A stretch of DNA of 64,000 nucleotides from Flavobacteriales bacterium. Its GTDB lineage: Bacteria > Bacteroidota > Bacteroidia > Flavobacteriales_F > PHOS-HE28. Below are positions 25,041 to 34,685 of this stretch, in pieces. Under the pieces are notes generated by a model. That model was not told where the DNA came from, did not search any database, and saw only the letters and a program-made list of their open reading frames with translations. The DNA lies in contig JADKGB010000001.1 of NCBI GenBank assembly GCA_016717225.1, positions 372,001-436,000 on the forward strand. Reading direction: 5' to 3'. The first letter of the stretch is position 1. Each line of letters begins with the position of its first letter. A program made the translations under genes and the position numbers.

Positions 25041-26204
25041 TCAATAGGGGACGCAGCGTTCGGCGAGTACTTCTTTGATAAGTGGTTTCATTTCCGCGAA
25101 GAGCCGTTTGAATTGCGGCGGTGCACTACCTATCCACTTCTCCATGAATTCGGTGGAGTAATGAAACTCCGTTCTGGTGGAACGATAGAGTTGGGATAGA
25201 TAGAAACAGGCGGAAGAAACCAGGCAAAAAACATGGCGGGTATTCGCGGCGTACTGCGCGAAATCGATCTCTGCAGCAATGCTAGTATCAGCAATGTTGT
25301 CCATGAGCGTGTAGGATAAGCCGAGTTCCTTGCAGCGTGTATCCGTGAATTTCAACGAAAGGGTGGATTGACTGGGATGCGGTTTCAGGATGAAATGGAA
25401 TTGGAGCGGGTGAGGCAGCGCATTCACGATGTGCTCGATATATGCTCCCCAAAATGCAGTTGGCACCTCGTACATGTCCAACGCCTCCAGTAAAATATAG
25501 ACCAACGGCTTACCGTCGTTCTGGATGATCTGCGTATTTCCGCGCCGATGCAGGTCAAGAAGTTGGCTCGCAAGCGTCGGGAAGTTTTCCGAGACATTCA
25601 AAGGCAGCACCCAATCCGATGGGATCCGGCGACTTGCCAAGAACGTCTTATAAGGTTCAGCGAACAACGCACGAAGGGGACCGAGAGGTTCTTTGCCTCG
25701 CAGGATGTGGATGTAATCACCTTGCCCGTGCTCAAAGAAAGTAAGATCGGCCTTGGGGAACTCCTCCAAGAACGGACCTCGCATATAGGTTTCTGTGTGG
25801 GCGTGGAGGAGAATTGAGGAAGAACCTTCCACCAAGGGACCTAGCAAAGCGCGTAGTTGCATACGGTACGCACGATCACGCTTCTTCAGGAATTTCCTGA
25901 GCAGCGAACGGTAGATCCCCCGAACCAGTGGAACTTCTTTCCATCGCCTGGTAAGTCGCTTCCGAAGGTTTGGCTCAAAGCGATGGTCGTTCGGCAGTCT
26001 ATCGGAATAACTATGGAACAAGGTCCAATTATGCAACTTGGAGACCTCTTCGATGAGGCGCACCACATCATCTCTCCGTGATCCGATATCCACCAGAAGG
26101 ACATCCTTATTATTTGGCGCCTTCGTCGCTCGCGCATACAAGGTCATGTATACCGAACTGATGTGCGAAGTGCAAATAAATACCCGGACAGACCCTGAAC
26201 TCAT
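25041..26204 (-). CDS. Putative glycosyltransferase, polysialyltransferase/GT52-like
   Basis: 387 residues, no signal peptide or membrane helix. The N-terminus (VRVFICTSHISSVYMTLYAR) looks like the first strand-helix of bacterial sialyltransferase GT-B folds. LTFFEHGQGDYIHIL could be the D/E-D/E-G motif, FILKPHPSQ the HP motif that contacts CMP-sugar, and FCLVSSACFYL a Ser-rich motif. Together these are the marks of GT52/POLYST-type transferases. It overlaps the flippase gene by four bases and faces the nonulosonate operon. Transfer of that sugar to a glycan is a good hypothesis but rests on motif reading. Confidence 0.5.
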   Translation of the reverse strand: MSSGSVRVFICTSHISSVYMTLYARATKAPNNKDVLLVDIGSRRDDVVRLIEEVSKLHNWTLFHSYSDRLPNDHRFEPNLRKRLTRRWKEVPLVRGIYRSLLRKFLKKRDRAYRMQLRALLGPLVEGSSSILLHAHTETYMRGPFLEEFPKADLTFFEHGQGDYIHILRGKEPLGPLRALFAEPYKTFLASRRIPSDWVLPLNVSENFPTLASQLLDLHRRGNTQIIQNDGKPLVYILLEALDMYEVPTAFWGAYIEHIVNALPHPLQFHFILKPHPSQSTLSLKFTDTRCKELGLSYTLMDNIADTSIAAEIDFAQYAANTRHVFCLVSSACFYLSQLYRSTRTEFHYSTEFMEKWIGSAPPQFKRLFAEMKPLIKEVLAERCVPY

Positions 26205-27688
26205 GGATGTGTTTGGATCCGTTGCCTGATAAAGGCGGGCAAGTACTCATGCAGGTCATCTGCCAACCGCAGTCGAACGATCGCGGCGAAGTAGATGCCA
26301 GAGGCTAGGATCCCTCGTATGATCATGTTCACGTATGGCCCCAATTCCATTGGGATCAACCAAACAAGGATGATCGCACAAGCCACCACCGCGCCGATCA
26401 AAAGTGTTTTGCGATCGAACGGCTGTATTGCGAACCGGCGCCGGATGAATTCGAATTTCAAGCCATTGTACACCACGTTCGCGATGCATGATGTGATCGC
26501 TGCGCCCATGATCCCGATACGAGGTATGAGGATCCAATTACCCAGCACCGTGATCACAAGCAAGGCGACTAGGAAAACCGAAGCATAGATGTAACGATCG
26601 GAATTCACCAGGATCGGATGGTTGATACCCGTGGCCATGTTGATCAGCGCTCCGGTGGCGATCACGATCGCAACTGGCCATCCGGCGGAAAATCCTTCCG
26701 GTAACAAACCCAGAAGGTCGCGGACATTGAGCACCACCAGAACGAACATCCATCCACCCAACAGTAAGAGGAACCTTGCGGACCGTTGATAGATCGTCCT
26801 GATCGGGGCCATATCTCCAGCTGCCATCGCATGCGCGATCACTGGACTGGATATACGCTCCAATGCGTTCAGGGGGATCTCGATCATCAATCCGATGAAC
26901 GCCGCAACACTGTACACCGCGACTTGATCAAGTGAGATACGGCCAACGAAGATGGAGTCGATGTATTTCAAACTCACCGAGTTGATCGCTGTGAACGTGA
27001 TGACCGCGCCATACCGAAGTATGGAACGCAAGCCGATCTCTTGTTTGAAATGTTCAAGGTCTGGAATGAACCTTGGCCGGTCCACCACCATGGTATAGGC
27101 AAGCATGATCAGGGCCTGAAGCGCGTATATCCCACAGAATGAGAAAAGAAATTGGCGCAGGTCCAAGTACCCAAGGAAGTGCGCTCCAATGATCGCGATG
27201 AAAAGCAATCGAACCACTATATCGTTTAGGAATGTTGGGAACACGCTGCGCAGAAGCGCAAGGCAGTATGAATTGAATCCGAGAACGAAAGAGTATGACA
27301 CAGCGAGCATGACGACAAAGACCAGGTTCTCGGAGAAGATCTCCCCCTCGTCGCCATAGAGTCGCGCAAGAGGCTGCTTCAACAAGAGCAACAAACCCAG
27401 ACCCAGGATGACCGAGGTCGTTACGTAGATCAACATGAAGCCGAAGAAACCACGGTGACCGACTTCCTTGTCAAAGACCCTGGGCAGGTAACGCACGGTC
27501 ACCGAGCTGATCCCAAAAGAGAGCAAACTGGCAAGCACTGTGGCGAATGACAGAATAAGCCGTGTGAGGCCCAGTTCTTCCTTGGACAGGTAGATCGGTT
27601 GAACCAGCAGTAGGCTGAACGCACCGACCAATGTGCCAGCATACACCAGAAGGGTGTTCGCGATCCCTTGTTTCTTGACGACTCCCAC
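26201..27688 (-). CDS. Oligosaccharide flippase, Wzx/polysaccharide-biosynthesis type
   Basis: 495 residues with 12-14 hydrophobic helices spread evenly along the protein, starting GIANTLLVYAGTLVGAFSLL and ending in a short cytoplasmic tail. Layout and the early QPIYLSKEELGLTRLI segment match the MOP-superfamily PST/Wzx exporters that flip lipid-linked oligosaccharides across the inner membrane. It is coupled by a four-base overlap to the putative nonulosonate transferase, so it probably exports the glycan carrying that sugar. A -7-like box lies about 30 bases upstream. Confidence 0.88.
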   Translation of the reverse strand: MGVVKKQGIANTLLVYAGTLVGAFSLLLVQPIYLSKEELGLTRLILSFATVLASLLSFGISSVTVRYLPRVFDKEVGHRGFFGFMLIYVTTSVILGLGLLLLLKQPLARLYGDEGEIFSENLVFVVMLAVSYSFVLGFNSYCLALLRSVFPTFLNDIVVRLLFIAIIGAHFLGYLDLRQFLFSFCGIYALQALIMLAYTMVVDRPRFIPDLEHFKQEIGLRSILRYGAVITFTAINSVSLKYIDSIFVGRISLDQVAVYSVAAFIGLMIEIPLNALERISSPVIAHAMAAGDMAPIRTIYQRSARFLLLLGGWMFVLVVLNVRDLLGLLPEGFSAGWPVAIVIATGALINMATGINHPILVNSDRYIYASVFLVALLVITVLGNWILIPRIGIMGAAITSCIANVVYNGLKFEFIRRRFAIQPFDRKTLLIGAVVACAIILVWLIPMELGPYVNMIIRGILASGIYFAAIVRLRLADDLHEYLPAFIRQRIQTHP

Positions 27689-27718
27689 AGGTCAGTTCAG
27701 CACCGCTAAGGGCGCGGA

Positions 27719-27726
27719 CGAAAGTA
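27719..27726 (-). promoter_or_regulatory. Candidate -7 box for the flippase/transferase operon
   Basis: TACTTTCG on the minus strand, 30 bases before the flippase start, resembles the TAnnTTTG consensus with one deviation. The same octamer lies before the DUF4834 gene. No clear -33 element. Confidence 0.3.
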
Positions 27727-27766
27727 CGTCCACACCAACATCCACTCGATCGCGTTCCTTTGGGAC

Positions 27767-28672
27767 ATGAATTTCAAGGGACATCCTTTGTATGATGAGC
27801 TCGTTCGGCTGGGTGTCGTTATACCAGCATCGGTGAGTGAGTATTATCCGAGAGTTCGGGATCGGGAAGATGTGGCGGTTATGCGCTGTGCCAATACTGG
27901 AGTGATCTTTTTGTCCCACATCGACCACGTTGCGGCCAACTACTATTCCGAGCAGGAGGGGCTGAGTTATTGGAGCAAGGAAGGGCGCGAAGCCGGTCTA
28001 CAGGAAACGAGCGAAGATGATCACCGTCGTGCCTCTGCGATCGGGTCGCTAGTTGCGGGGAAGGTATACGCGGATGTGGGGACTGGTCTGGGCGGGATCC
28101 TGGATCTGGTGAAGACCGTCGCGAAGGAAGTCCATGCGGTGGAGCCACAGCGAAGTGCCCGAAGGGCATTGGAGGCGCTGGGATATACCGCCCACGCATC
28201 AGCTGCGGAGCTGGCGGTTTGTGGAACCCATTTCGATGTGATCACGCTCTTTCATGTGTTCGAGCATCTGGTGGAGCCCATGGCGGAACTTGAGCGACTC
28301 TTTACATCACTTGCACCGGGTGGTACGATCTTGATCGAGGTGCCCCATGCGAATGATGCGTTGCTTGCTTCCTACGATCTGGAGGCGTTCAAGAAGTTCA
28401 CATTCTGGGGAGAGCATTTGATATTGCACACCCGAAAGAGCCTTGAGCATTATCTGCAAAGTGCTGGATTCGAGAATATCAGTGTTGATGGATTCCAGCG
28501 GTATCCATTGGCCAACCACATGTATTGGCTGAAGGAAGGTAAGCCTGGCGGTCAGGACCATTGGTCGTTACTTCGAGACAAGGACGTAGAGGGTTCCTAT
28601 GCTCGTATGCTCAACAAACTTGATCGCACAGATACGTTGATAGCGTTCGCGAGAAAGCCAATGGGTGCATGA
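27767..28672 (+). CDS. Class I SAM-dependent methyltransferase (Methyltransf_23-like)
   Basis: 301 residues. YADVGTGLGGILDLV is the SAM-binding motif I, HAVEPQRSARRALEALG follows as motif II, and ITLFHVFEHLVEPMAELERL with GGTILIEVPHANDA is typical of Methyltransf_23 proteins in glycan loci. Residues 1-~90 form an extra N-terminal region, possibly substrate binding. Divergent from the flippase operon, it probably methylates a sugar or lipid of the surface glycan. The stop overlaps an upstream GTG/ATG of the next ORF, but the next gene's true start lies further down. Confidence 0.8.
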   Translation: MNFKGHPLYDELVRLGVVIPASVSEYYPRVRDREDVAVMRCANTGVIFLSHIDHVAANYYSEQEGLSYWSKEGREAGLQETSEDDHRRASAIGSLVAGKVYADVGTGLGGILDLVKTVAKEVHAVEPQRSARRALEALGYTAHASAAELAVCGTHFDVITLFHVFEHLVEPMAELERLFTSLAPGGTILIEVPHANDALLASYDLEAFKKFTFWGEHLILHTRKSLEHYLQSAGFENISVDGFQRYPLANHMYWLKEGKPGGQDHWSLLRDKDVEGSYARMLNKLDRTDTLIAFARKPMGA

Positions 28673-28704
28673 GGTCAGGTACGTTGACTGCGAAGATCGA
28701 ACCC

Positions 28705-30030
28705 ATGAAAAAATTGATCACGATCTGCTATTCTCTGTTTGCGGCATTGCAAATGGAAGCTCAGTATTATTCTGTTGTTGATACCTACGCAGGCGAAAGT
28801 TCAACTGGCTTGTTGGACGGGCCGTTGGAGACAGCACTTTTTGATCAGCCATACAGTTTGGACTATGACCCAGCGACGGGAGCCATTTACGTTGCTGATG
28901 CCTACAACCATTGCATCAGGAAGATCCTGAACGGAATGGTCACCACCCTAGCTGGGAATGGTGAGCAAGGGGATGCGAACGGACAGGGTGCCTCCGCCAG
29001 ATTCTACTTGCCAACAGGCATTGATTTCAACAATGGATACGTCTACGTATCTGATAATGGCAACAACAAGATCAAACGTATAGATAGCGGTGGTCAGGTT
29101 ACGACTTTCGCAGGATCCGGAACTCCGGGATGGGGGGACGGAGCTGCTTCCTCCGCTCAATTTCGGAATCCTACCGAAGTGCGTGTCAATTCTACAGGTA
29201 TTGTTTTCGTGGCTGACTATGGGAACCACACGATCAGGAGGATCGAGGGTGGTATGGTGAGTACCCACGCCGGTGATCCGGGAAGTGCTGGTGACATGCT
29301 CGGTCTTGGCAATACGGCTCGGTTCAATAGTCCCACTGGCATGGCCTTCGACGATAACGACAACTTGTACGTGGCGGATCAGGTGAACTGCAAAGTCAAG
29401 AAGATCGCACCCGATGGAACGGTTTCGTTGCTTGCTGGATCAGGATCCGAGTCTACTGTAAATGGAACAGGGGCGGCTGCATCGTTTATGCGACCTACCT
29501 ACATGGGTTGGGATCCATCAGGGGCCCTTATGGTGGGAGAATGGGCAGGTAATGTGATCCGCAGGGTAACGCTCAACGGCGTGGTGAATACGGTTGCGGG
29601 CACTGGCGCTGCAGGATATTTGGACGGTCCCGTTGGTGAAGCCCAGTTCAATGCGCCATATGGGATCTGTGTGGACAATGCAGGGAACGGATACATCGGC
29701 GATAAATACAACAATAGGATCCGGATCCTCTACAAGGATGGCAACGAACCCATGGGTCTTTCCGAGAACAAACCCACTGCAACGCTGCCCGCCTTCCCCA
29801 ACCCGGCCATCGACCGCATCACGATCGATCTATCATCGGTAACAGGAAAAGTTGAAGCATTCGATGTTTTCGATCAACGCGGAGTTCGCGTGATGTCCAT
29901 TGCGCAGGTAGTGGGGGAGCAACGATCGGCGTTGCTCACGTTGCCTGTGGATCGTTTCGCATCGGGCACTTACCACGTTGGCATCAGGAGTGGTGGTGCC
30001 AATTACGTCAGCACATTCATCAAAGAGTAA
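28705..30030 (+). CDS. Secreted NHL-repeat beta-propeller with T9SS sorting domain
   Basis: About 441 residues from the Met at 28705, which starts the signal peptide MKKLITICYSLFAALQMEAQ. Six or so NHL-type repeats follow, each with the pattern NGTGAAASF or similar, then F-x-x-PTG or PYGI, then YVADxxNxxIRRI and a TxAGxG strand. The C-terminal ~80 residues are a type A T9SS sorting domain (LPAFPNPAIDRITIDL ... FASGTYHVGI). It is probably an extracellular propeller; ligand unknown. The upstream in-frame start at 28669 overlaps the methyltransferase stop but lacks a signal sequence. Confidence 0.85.
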   Translation: MKKLITICYSLFAALQMEAQYYSVVDTYAGESSTGLLDGPLETALFDQPYSLDYDPATGAIYVADAYNHCIRKILNGMVTTLAGNGEQGDANGQGASARFYLPTGIDFNNGYVYVSDNGNNKIKRIDSGGQVTTFAGSGTPGWGDGAASSAQFRNPTEVRVNSTGIVFVADYGNHTIRRIEGGMVSTHAGDPGSAGDMLGLGNTARFNSPTGMAFDDNDNLYVADQVNCKVKKIAPDGTVSLLAGSGSESTVNGTGAAASFMRPTYMGWDPSGALMVGEWAGNVIRRVTLNGVVNTVAGTGAAGYLDGPVGEAQFNAPYGICVDNAGNGYIGDKYNNRIRILYKDGNEPMGLSENKPTATLPAFPNPAIDRITIDLSSVTGKVEAFDVFDQRGVRVMSIAQVVGEQRSALLTLPVDRFASGTYHVGIRSGGANYVSTFIKE

Positions 30031-30036
30031 GCTCGC

Positions 30037-30477
30037 TTAGTCGCGCACCCAGGTCTGCGTTCTGAAGAAGAACATCAAGTACCCGCGCACCTTCAGTTTT
30101 CCTTCGTTCCCTGCGCCGGGTTCTACCCAGATCTTGCAGTCGTAGACACTTCCTTTCTCCGGGTCGAGTATGGTGCCGTCACCCCACTCGGTGCCATTCC
30201 TGACCATGTCGCGCATGATCTCCATGCCCACGAATTTCTGGTTGAAGCGATCGTCATCCTCATCGCATTCTTTGCAGATGGGATCGGGGTCTTCCCCGAC
30301 ATCGGGAAAGATCTTCAAGAGCCGTCCGAATGCTTTGCCGCCGCGTTCGGTGATCTCAATGATCGAACGTTTCTTTCCAGTGTTCTCATCAATGGTGACC
30401 CAACGACCGAAGATCCCGTTCTGCGCGAAAAGGGTGCAGGTCAGCATCAGCGACGAGAACAGGACGAATGAGCGCAT
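30037..30477 (-). CDS. DUF2147 family exported protein
   Basis: 146 residues, signal peptide ending CTLFAQ (residues 1-19). The mature part is the DUF2147 beta-barrel-like fold: FGRWVTIDENTGKKRSIIEI, a CKEC pair, FVGMEIMRDM, and GSVYDCKIWVEP followed by LKVRGYLMFFFRTQTWVR. The family is periplasmic and its function is unknown, though it binds hydrophobic ligands in some structures. Three bases separate it from the downstream end of the M1 peptidase gene, so the pair may be cotranscribed. Confidence 0.85.
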   Translation of the reverse strand: MRSFVLFSSLMLTCTLFAQNGIFGRWVTIDENTGKKRSIIEITERGGKAFGRLLKIFPDVGEDPDPICKECDEDDDRFNQKFVGMEIMRDMVRNGTEWGDGTILDPEKGSVYDCKIWVEPGAGNEGKLKVRGYLMFFFRTQTWVRD

Positions 30478-30479
30478 GA

Positions 30480-33400
30480 TCAGAAACTGCGGTTGATACC
30501 CAGGACATAACGGAAGGCCAGGTGATCGGTTTCGCCAGCAGGGATGTTGCTCAGGAACAGAGGCGCATCGAACCTCAGTGTGAGCGGCTTTATATCAACG
30601 AGCTTCCAGAACTTCTTTATGGTTATCGCAACGCCTGCGCCTGCATCTGCTCGGGGCGCGGCGAAACGCAATTGAGGAGTGCCCTGGTCCGTGACCTGTC
30701 GATAGCCCATTGATCCCACATCGCCGAAGAGGTAGGCATCAATGTGCAGCCAATTCCGTGTGGGCTTTGGCCGAAGGCGTATCAGTCCATCCACATCCAG
30801 TTCCGCATTGATCGCTCCACCGCTATTGCCACGGTAAACGAGGACCACATTGCCGTTCTCGGCAAGCTCAGGTGCCAAGTAGCCCGCGTAGCCACGGAGT
30901 CCCAAGCCACCGCCCATTTGGTAGTGGTTTACCGCCGTTCCATAACCTTGCCATTCAAGTGGAATGAAGCCCGCACTGCGATCGTACTTGCTCTCCATCA
31001 TGTCCTCGGGAGATGCACCGGCCAGGAAGAGTTGGCTTTCGCGAGGAGTTTCTCCCGTGCCGAATTGAGCGAAAACGCGCGTGTGCAACTTCAATCGTCC
31101 CACCCTGTTCTCATTGATCGAAGTAATGCTGACCTGTGCGAAAGCCTGCGCAGCTCCAATACCACTATTGCGCATGTTGAAGCGCATTTTACCATCACCT
31201 TTCAGGAACTTGTAGTCATGCTTCGCGCCGATATCCCATGCACTGTTCAAGCTGCGGAGTTCCCATTCAGCAGGGTAGTTCAGGTAGGTCAGATCGGAGC
31301 TGTCGCGGCGCAATAAAAAACGGGTCCTTGTATACAGCGTAGTTCGATCGTTCGGCAACTTCCATGTGAAGCCAGCACTGTATTTCTCAAGACCATCCAG
31401 AACACGCGCACCTATTTCCCAACTCGAACCGCGGAGTAATTTCTCGGTACCGTTCTCGTAGGTGAAATTCACACTAAGGGGATCATAGCCAACGGTTTTC
31501 GCACCCTCGCGAAGTTGCTGGGCGAAGCCGGTGTTCACCCACGCGGATAGCCAGATCTTGTGTTTGTAGCGCATCCAATCGCTATGGAAATGGAAGCCCA
31601 ACTTCAATCCATCATAACCATTCCACCAAACGTCGGGACGCACAAAACCTTCGTACACTTTTCGATCGGCACGAGTGCGCAGGTGGTGATCGAACTCAGC
31701 CTCGAACGGGAACTTCAAGCTGTTGTTCGGCTGGTAGGTATCGGCCAATCGGAAGGTGGTGTCGATGCGAACATCAGCAATGCCTGTGGGTACGTTCACG
31801 TGAGCTGTGTAGTCGCGCTGTAGTTCATCGTAACCGATCCAACGAGGGAGCACAGTGGCATCCGTCTTTTTGGTGAACCAGCCATTCGGGATATGGTAGT
31901 TGTAGCTCCTGCCGTCCTTGGCGGTAACCGTAAAGTCGAGTGGCATTTGCATGTCCCCTATGCGCCGGAAGTTGATCTCCTGGCCAGCGTCCGCATTCCG
32001 TTTCTTCACATGGCCCACAGAATAGTCGATGCGCTTGTCCGTCCCGATCCATTGATCGAAGAACCAATTGAGATCCACATGGGTGAATTGGATGATGCTG
32101 TTGCGGAAGTCCTCCAGGGTCGGGTGCGCGATCTTCCACTGATCGAAGTAGTGCTTCATCGCCGATAGGAAAAGCTCGTCGCCCAATACGTATTGCAGGT
32201 TGTAGAGCATGACGGAAGTCTTCGCATAGACATGGCCATAGCCACCGTATCCCTGCTTTTCATAGTAACCGAACTCATCGCTATGCGTGTTGATCGGTGG
32301 CACTTGGGCACGGACGGCATCGCGCATGTAGCCGCTGTAGACTTCGCTTTCCCTGGCAAGATCAGGTCGTTGGTAGTTGCGCTCGTAAGCGGTCTTCGGT
32401 GTGTCTGAAACCAGCGTATCTCCATCGATGTCCTCCAGGCCGAAGGCAGTTAGGAACTGGGTGAAGCCCTCATCGAGCATGGCGCGGTAGGTCTCGTTGT
32501 TGCCCACCATTCCGAAGAACCAATTGTGACCGATCTCATGCACAAAGAGCCCACGGTAGTCGGGTTCGCGGTCACCATCGAGCGTAAGCATCGGATATTC
32601 CATGCCATCCTGGGCGTCGGCGACCACCATTTTCGGGTAGGCATACATGCCGAAGTTGGTGCTGTGCGAGCGGATGCACTTCGCGCAGTAGTCCGCTGCG
32701 TTCTGCCATCCACTTGCATGCGGTTCCTCTGCCATGGCGATGCACTTGATGCCGTTCCATTCGGCCTCACCAATGCGGTACGTTGGATCCGCGGTGAATG
32801 CGAAATCGTGTACGTTCTCGGCGTGGTACTTCCACACCTTGCGTATAGCTGGATCGTAAGGGGTCACCTCGCTCGGCTTTTCGCCCCACGGTTTGTTGGC
32901 GAAGTTCTTCAGGTCCAGCTTGGCCCGCAGTTCAGGCGGTAGCACATCTTGTTGGTTCTGCAGCCAGCCAGTGGCCTCAACAACCATGTTGTTCGGCATG
33001 TCGAGGTTCACATCGTACGTGCCGAAGTCGCCATAGAACTCGCTGCCCAAATGCTGATAGGTATCCCATCCATGTTGCTTGTCATACACACTGATGCGCG
33101 GATACCAGTGTGTTCCGTCGAAGTGTTTGTAGCCCCATGCATTGAAGAGCTTCATACGACGATAACTCCCACCCCAATATGTGCGGAAGGTGTAGTCGAA
33201 CGTTATCCTGTTATTTGGCGCGAGTGGTTGCGGAAGTCGAACGCGCATTACGGTGTTATCAACTTGGCGTTCGGTTTCGACATCTCCGACCTTCAGGCTG
33301 AGCACTTCGGTACCTCGATGGGTGGCTGTATCTCCTGCTTCACCATAGCCTTGTGCGATCTCGAGTTTTTCCAAATAGCTACCCGCTTCGTAGGCGTTCT

Positions 33401-33680
33401 GGTACAGGTGGAAGAAAACCTCACGCAGCGTATCCGGTGAGTTGTTCCAATAGACAAGTGTGATCGTGCCATCGGCAAAGTCCTTCACCTCGTTCAGCCG
33501 CGCCGTGATGCGGTAATGCACGTCCTGCTGCCAATAACCCTCGTAGGGTGGGCGGTTCTTCCAATAGAACGGATTATCGGCGTTGCGATATGTGGAAGGC
33601 GCGTGAAGCGGGTCGAAGCGTTGCGCGAATGAGGGCAACAGCACAGCCGGGAAAAGAAGGAGAAGAAGTAGGATCCGCAT
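30480..33680 (-). CDS. M1 family zinc metallopeptidase (aminopeptidase), secreted
   Basis: 1066 residues from the Met at 33680, which opens the signal peptide MRILLLLLLFPAVLLPSFAQ. An M1 N-terminal beta domain leads to the catalytic block: a GMEYP variant of the GxMEN motif, then LFVHEIGHNWFFGMVGNNETY with HExxH, and a downstream Glu in MLDEGFTQF. The last ~400 residues form a beta-rich domain with many aromatic strands, which could be an outer-membrane-barrel-like or substrate-binding module, longer than in the classical enzyme. It removes N-terminal residues from peptides, probably in the periplasm or at the outer membrane. Confidence 0.88.
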   Translation of the reverse strand: MRILLLLLLFPAVLLPSFAQRFDPLHAPSTYRNADNPFYWKNRPPYEGYWQQDVHYRITARLNEVKDFADGTITLVYWNNSPDTLREVFFHLYQNAYEAGSYLEKLEIAQGYGEAGDTATHRGTEVLSLKVGDVETERQVDNTVMRVRLPQPLAPNNRITFDYTFRTYWGGSYRRMKLFNAWGYKHFDGTHWYPRISVYDKQHGWDTYQHLGSEFYGDFGTYDVNLDMPNNMVVEATGWLQNQQDVLPPELRAKLDLKNFANKPWGEKPSEVTPYDPAIRKVWKYHAENVHDFAFTADPTYRIGEAEWNGIKCIAMAEEPHASGWQNAADYCAKCIRSHSTNFGMYAYPKMVVADAQDGMEYPMLTLDGDREPDYRGLFVHEIGHNWFFGMVGNNETYRAMLDEGFTQFLTAFGLEDIDGDTLVSDTPKTAYERNYQRPDLARESEVYSGYMRDAVRAQVPPINTHSDEFGYYEKQGYGGYGHVYAKTSVMLYNLQYVLGDELFLSAMKHYFDQWKIAHPTLEDFRNSIIQFTHVDLNWFFDQWIGTDKRIDYSVGHVKKRNADAGQEINFRRIGDMQMPLDFTVTAKDGRSYNYHIPNGWFTKKTDATVLPRWIGYDELQRDYTAHVNVPTGIADVRIDTTFRLADTYQPNNSLKFPFEAEFDHHLRTRADRKVYEGFVRPDVWWNGYDGLKLGFHFHSDWMRYKHKIWLSAWVNTGFAQQLREGAKTVGYDPLSVNFTYENGTEKLLRGSSWEIGARVLDGLEKYSAGFTWKLPNDRTTLYTRTRFLLRRDSSDLTYLNYPAEWELRSLNSAWDIGAKHDYKFLKGDGKMRFNMRNSGIGAAQAFAQVSITSINENRVGRLKLHTRVFAQFGTGETPRESQLFLAGASPEDMMESKYDRSAGFIPLEWQGYGTAVNHYQMGGGLGLRGYAGYLAPELAENGNVVLVYRGNSGGAINAELDVDGLIRLRPKPTRNWLHIDAYLFGDVGSMGYRQVTDQGTPQLRFAAPRADAGAGVAITIKKFWKLVDIKPLTLRFDAPLFLSNIPAGETDHLAFRYVLGINRSF

Positions 33681-33696
33681 GGTGAACGAGGGGCTG

Positions 33697-33704
33697 TGAA
33701 AGTA
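33697..33704 (-). promoter_or_regulatory. Candidate -7 box for the M1 peptidase gene
   Basis: TACTTTCA on the minus strand, 17 bases before the chosen start at 33680. It resembles TAnnTTTG at most positions. If real, transcription begins downstream of the alternative start at 33716 and supports 33680. Confidence 0.3.
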
Positions 33705-33724
33705 CCCGATCCCCAAGACTTGGG

Positions 33725-34681
33725 TCAGACAACAGCGGTCTTCACGCGCAACTGATCGGTATGTTCCCGTCGGGCACGTGAAATGCTCGTGTTCAGCTCG
33801 AAGCCGATAAGCAGCACGATCATATTGAAATAGAGCCAGAGCTGCACAGCCAGGATCGCGCCAAGTGATCCGTAAAGTGCGTTGTAGTTGGTGATATGCC
33901 CGAAGAAAAAGGCGAGCCCTTGGGATAGAGCTACCGTGAGCGCAAGGGCCAGGATCGCCCCCGGAGTGATGAAGCGGAACCTCCGCGCACCAGGATCACC
34001 CGCATTGTAGAGCAAACTGATGCTACCGAGCATCAACAAGAGAGTGACCGTCCACTTGACTATGAAGAGTCCTACGTGTTCCATAGCACCGAACGCGTAC
34101 CCCTTGGAGGCAATAAAGGCGACGGCCCAATTGCTCAAGGTAAGCAAGGCCATGGCTACAGCCATCAGCATGGTGAGCGTGAGGATAAGCCCCATGCTGA
34201 TGAGGCGCTGCTTCACCGGACTGTGCCACAGGGTAACATGGTAACTGCTGCTGAACCCATTGAGTATGGCATCCATGCTGTTACTGGCCAAGTATATCCC
34301 GACGAGGAAACTTCCGCTCAGCAAGGCGCTGTGTTTGCGAACGACCAGGTCGTGCAACAGGCTTTCGATGAATTTGTACACCTCCGAAGGCAACATGTCC
34401 TGGAATGAACCCATCAGCTTCTCCTGGAAATCCTGGACCGGGATGTAGGGGATGAGCGTCAGCAGCAGGATGATGGTGGGGAAGAACGCGAGGAAGAGCT
34501 TGAAGGCGATGGCCGACGCGCGAGTGATCAGGTTGCCTTCGGAAAGTGCGAGAAAGAAGAACCTCGAAATGCGGAACAGATTGAATCCTTCGAAGCCCGG
34601 CAGAACTATTCGTGATGCCCAAAAAACGAGCGAACGGTTCGCACGCGAGTACAGGATCTTCCGCCGGAACCGTTTGAGCAT
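33725..34681 (-). CDS. YihY/virulence factor BrkB family membrane protein
   Basis: 318 residues, six membrane helices. The hallmark N-terminal block is NLITRASAIAFKLFLAFFPTIILLLTLIPY, here split by polar residues, and the C-terminal helices contain AILAVQLWLYFNMIVLLIGFELN with the conserved Gly-Glu. Once mislabelled ribonuclease BN, the family is now regarded as integral membrane proteins of uncertain, perhaps transport, function. Four bases after the nadC start side, same strand, so likely in one operon with nadC and DUF4783. Confidence 0.85.
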   Translation of the reverse strand: MLKRFRRKILYSRANRSLVFWASRIVLPGFEGFNLFRISRFFFLALSEGNLITRASAIAFKLFLAFFPTIILLLTLIPYIPVQDFQEKLMGSFQDMLPSEVYKFIESLLHDLVVRKHSALLSGSFLVGIYLASNSMDAILNGFSSSYHVTLWHSPVKQRLISMGLILTLTMLMAVAMALLTLSNWAVAFIASKGYAFGAMEHVGLFIVKWTVTLLLMLGSISLLYNAGDPGARRFRFITPGAILALALTVALSQGLAFFFGHITNYNALYGSLGAILAVQLWLYFNMIVLLIGFELNTSISRARREHTDQLRVKTAVV

Positions 34682-34685
34682 GTGA

